From Micromonospora cathayae (GTDB taxonomy: Bacteria; Actinomycetota; Actinomycetes; Mycobacteriales; Micromonosporaceae), in assembly GCF_028993575.1 (NCBI RefSeq), contig NZ_CP118615.1, forward strand, positions 1-64,000: 64,000 nt of DNA. The letters run 5' to 3'. The number at the start of each line of letters is the position of its first letter. Positions within the stretch are counted from its first letter, which is position 1. The notes beneath the pieces are model-generated. The model saw nothing but the letters and a program-made list of their open reading frames with translations. It had not been told where the DNA came from and did no database searches. Of this stretch, positions 61,973 through 64,000 are shown piece by piece. The position numbers and the translations under genes are program-made.

Positions 61973-63397
61973 TTACCCGTCAGCGCGGTCGACGATCCGG
62001 TCCCGGGCCTCGGCGTACCGGGCGCGGATCGCGGGGACCGGCTCGGTCGCGTACTCCTCGGTCGCGCCGACCGTCCACTGCGGTGGTTCGGTGCCGCCGA
62101 GGGCCAGCCAGGCGGCCTGGCGGGCCGCGCCGTCGGCGACGTACTCGCCGGGCGGCGGGACCAGCACCGGGCAGCCGAAGACCTGCGGGGCGATCCGGCG
62201 GACGGCCGCCGAACGGGCGCCCCCGCCGACCAGGATCACCCGGTCGACCCGGGCCCCCTGGGCACGCAGCGCGTCCAGCCCGTCGGCCAGCGCGCAGAGC
62301 ATCCCCTCGACGGCGGCGCGGGCCAGGTGGGCGGGGGTGGAGGTACGCAGGGTCAACCCGTGCACCGCGCCGGTGGCGTCCGGCCGGTTCGGGGTCCGTT
62401 CCCCCTCCAGGTACGGCACCAGGACCAGCCCGTCCGCCCCGGCCGGCGCGGCCAGTGCCAGGTCGGCCAGGTCGGCCAGGTCGACCCGGAGCAGCGCGGC
62501 GGCGGCGTCCAGCACCCGGGCCGCGTTGAGCGTGCAGACCAGGGGGAGGTACCGGCCGGTGGCGTCGGCGAACCCGGCGACCGCGCCGTCGGGGTCGGCG
62601 GCGGGGGTGTCGGCGACGCTGAACACGGTGCCGGAGGTGCCGATGGAGACGACCACGTCACCGGGGCGGGCCCCGACACCGAGCGCCGCCCCGGCGTTGT
62701 CCCCGGCACCCGGGCCGAGCAGCACGCTGCCGTAGGCCCCACCGACCGTGCCGGCGGACTCGGCCGGGCCGAGCACCACCGGCAGCGCCGGACGCCGGCC
62801 GAGGGCCTGTTCCAGCAGGTCGGGACGGTACTCCCCGGTGGCCGGGGACCAGTATCCGGTGCCACTGGCGTCACTGCGGTCGGTGCGCAGCGCGGCCAGG
62901 TCACCGCCGCCACCGAGCCGCCAGGTCAGCCAGTCGTGCGGCAGGCAGACCGCGGCCACCCGGTCGGCGTTGGCCGGCTCGTGCCGGGCCAGCCAGCGCA
63001 GTTTGGTCACGGTGAAGCTCGCCACCGGCACGCTGCCCACCGCGTCGGCCCAGAACCGCCGGCCCGCCTCCCCCGTACCGGCCTCGGCGACCAGGTCGGC
63101 GGCGGCCCCGGCGGACCGGGTGTCGTTCCACAGCAGGGCCGGCCGGACCACCCGACCGGCGTCGTCCAGGCAGACCATGCCGTGCTGCTGCCCGGCGACC
63201 GACACGGCCGCCATGTCACCCAGCCCGCCCATGGTGCCGACGGCGTCGGTGAGAGCCTGCCACCAGGCTTCCGGGTCGACCTCGGTGCCGTCCGGGTGCG
63301 GCGCGCGGGCCTGCCGGACCAGCGCGCCGGTCTCCGCGTCCCGGACGACGATCTTGCAGGACTGCGTCGACGAGTCGACGCCGGCGACGAGCGGCAC
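61973..63397 (-). CDS. xylB: Xylulokinase
   Basis: 474 aa, FGGY sugar kinase. It phosphorylates D-xylulose to xylulose-5-phosphate. The N-terminal phosphate loop is [16 protein letters not shown], with QQHGMVCLD and [15 protein letters not shown] following; the C-terminal ATP site has [13 protein letters not shown] and [18 protein letters not shown]. It is 10 bp downstream of xylA in the same direction, an operon. Confidence 0.94.
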   Translation of the reverse strand: MPLVAGVDSSTQSCKIVVRDAETGALVRQARAPHPDGTEVDPEAWWQALTDAVGTMGGLGDMAAVSVAGQQHGMVCLDDAGRVVRPALLWNDTRSAGAAADLVAEAGTGEAGRRFWADAVGSVPVASFTVTKLRWLARHEPANADRVAAVCLPHDWLTWRLGGGGDLAALRTDRSDASGTGYWSPATGEYRPDLLEQALGRRPALPVVLGPAESAGTVGGAYGSVLLGPGAGDNAGAALGVGARPGDVVVSIGTSGTVFSVADTPAADPDGAVAGFADATGRYLPLVCTLNAARVLDAAAALLRVDLADLADLALAAPAGADGLVLVPYLEGERTPNRPDATGAVHGLTLRTSTPAHLARAAVEGMLCALADGLDALRAQGARVDRVILVGGGARSAAVRRIAPQVFGCPVLVPPPGEYVADGAARQAAWLALGGTEPPQWTVGATEEYATEPVPAIRARYAEARDRIVDRADG

Positions 63398-63407
63398 GGC
63401 GCCCTCC

Positions 63408-64000
63408 TCAGCGGGCGCCGAGCAGGTGCTCGACGGCGAGCTGGTTGAGCCGGACGAAGCCGAAGCCCCGGGCGGTCACCGCGTCGACGTCCAGGTCCTC
63501 GAAGGCGGACCGGTCGGCGAGCAGGTCGGCGGTGGTCTCGCCGTCGCCGAGGGTGGGTACGGCCAGTTCGGTGACCTTGCTGGTCTCCAGGGCCTCGATC
63601 ACCTCCGGGTCGGCCCGGAACGCCGCCGCCCGCTCCTTGAGCAGCAGGTAGGTGGCCATGTTGGCCTCGGCCGAGGCCCACACGCCGGTGCTGTCCTCGG
63701 TGCGGGACGGCTTGTAGTCGAAGTGCCGGGGGCCGTCGTAGCCGGGCGCGCCGGTGATGCCGCCGTGCTCCAGCAGGTCGACCAGGGCGAACGAGTTGAG
63801 CAGGTCACCGTGGCCGAAGACCAGGTCCTGGTCGTACTTGACGCCACGCTGGCCGTTGAGGTCCATGTGGAACAGCTTGCCGTGCCAGAGCGCCTGGGCG
63901 ATGGCGTGCACGAAGTTCAGCCCGGCCATCTGCTCGTGCCCGACCTCCGGGTTGAGGCCGACCAGCTCGGAGTGCTCGAGAGTGGAGATGAACGCGAGCG
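63408..64000 (-). CDS. xylA: Xylose isomerase, C-terminal part
   Basis: About 197 C-terminal residues; the start is beyond the right edge. Recognised by [42 protein letters not shown] (the metal-binding H-x-D-x-N-x-Q and D-Q-D-x-x-F-G stretches) and [11 protein letters not shown]. It converts D-xylose to D-xylulose. Metal ligands in this half are intact. It is normally 385-395 aa, so roughly half is here. Confidence 0.95.
   Translation of the reverse strand, partial: LAFISTLEHSELVGLNPEVGHEQMAGLNFVHAIAQALWHGKLFHMDLNGQRGVKYDQDLVFGHGDLLNSFALVDLLEHGGITGAPGYDGPRHFDYKPSRTEDSTGVWASAEANMATYLLLKERAAAFRADPEVIEALETSKVTELAVPTLGDGETTADLLADRSAFEDLDVDAVTARGFGFVRLNQLAVEHLLGAR

Overview
The window is high-GC, with a very strong G/C third-position bias and many GTG starts. 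It carries actinobacterial gene families throughout (Tat-exported beta-propeller proteins, a GPGG small membrane protein, DUF3817 and DUF1360 proteins, and an AglEFG-type sugar transporter lacking its own ATPase). This fits a filamentous actinomycete, most likely Micromonospora or a close relative in the Micromonosporaceae. That assignment is inference from gene style; there is no rRNA in the window.

Bases 1 to about 10,531 look like a decayed, layered genomic island. It starts with a tyrosine integrase carrying a GntR-type helix-turn-helix tail. Next comes a visibly AT-richer cargo gene that joins a RelA/SpoT alarmone-synthetase domain to a HEPN-like C-terminus (R-x4-H). A frameshifted epimerase, a truncated P4-type primase/helicase tail, a field of CTCGGCA repeats, a lipoprotein and a secreted protein follow. 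Two diverged copies of a ~157-bp segment (7481-7637 and 10374-10531) each end in a tRNA-Arg-like 3' half, and the bases after each copy match window position 1. The island therefore appears to be two element remnants stacked at one tRNA-Arg attachment site. The second remnant holds an 80-codon integrase fragment, a DinB-like protein and a Tat-exported beta-propeller.

From 10.6 to 17.6 kb lie small membrane and secreted proteins, an M23 peptidase, two GNAT acetyltransferases, a VOC protein, a DUF1877-like gene and a YidD with an unusual His/Arg/Cys-rich N-terminus. From 17.7 to 26.7 kb come an MFS exporter preceded by a possible leader peptide and hairpin, then a translationally coupled set of histidine kinase, kinase-like protein without a phosphoacceptor His, and LuxR-type response regulator. 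An unknown protein and a 1104-aa NACHT-LRR (bacterial NLR-like) protein follow.

From 26.8 to 43.8 kb the content is mostly housekeeping: acyltransferase, glycogen-debranching-like enzyme with an SCP2 partner, CBS protein, F420/FMN-type oxidoreductase, aspartate-semialdehyde dehydrogenase, an M16 peptidase pair and a PhoX-like protein. DAHP synthase follows, preceded by a 15-codon leader peptide with Tyr-Arg-Trp-Phe and an attenuator-like fold, then small conserved proteins, an NlpC/P60 hydrolase and a group-2 sigma factor.

From 44.2 to 64 kb are murQ with its RpiR regulator and a perfect 19-bp operator, an epimerase, an SDR, a thymidylate-kinase-like protein and a nucleotidyltransferase/BON/metallophosphoesterase cluster. 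TspO, a second M23 peptidase, an alpha-glucoside uptake and hydrolysis operon with its LacI regulator, an MFS transporter, a DUF5925 AAA ATPase and xylB-xylA complete the window. xylA runs off the right edge. The best candidates for something undescribed are the RelA/SpoT-HEPN fusion inside the island, the NACHT-LRR protein, and the two leader-peptide/hairpin arrangements.
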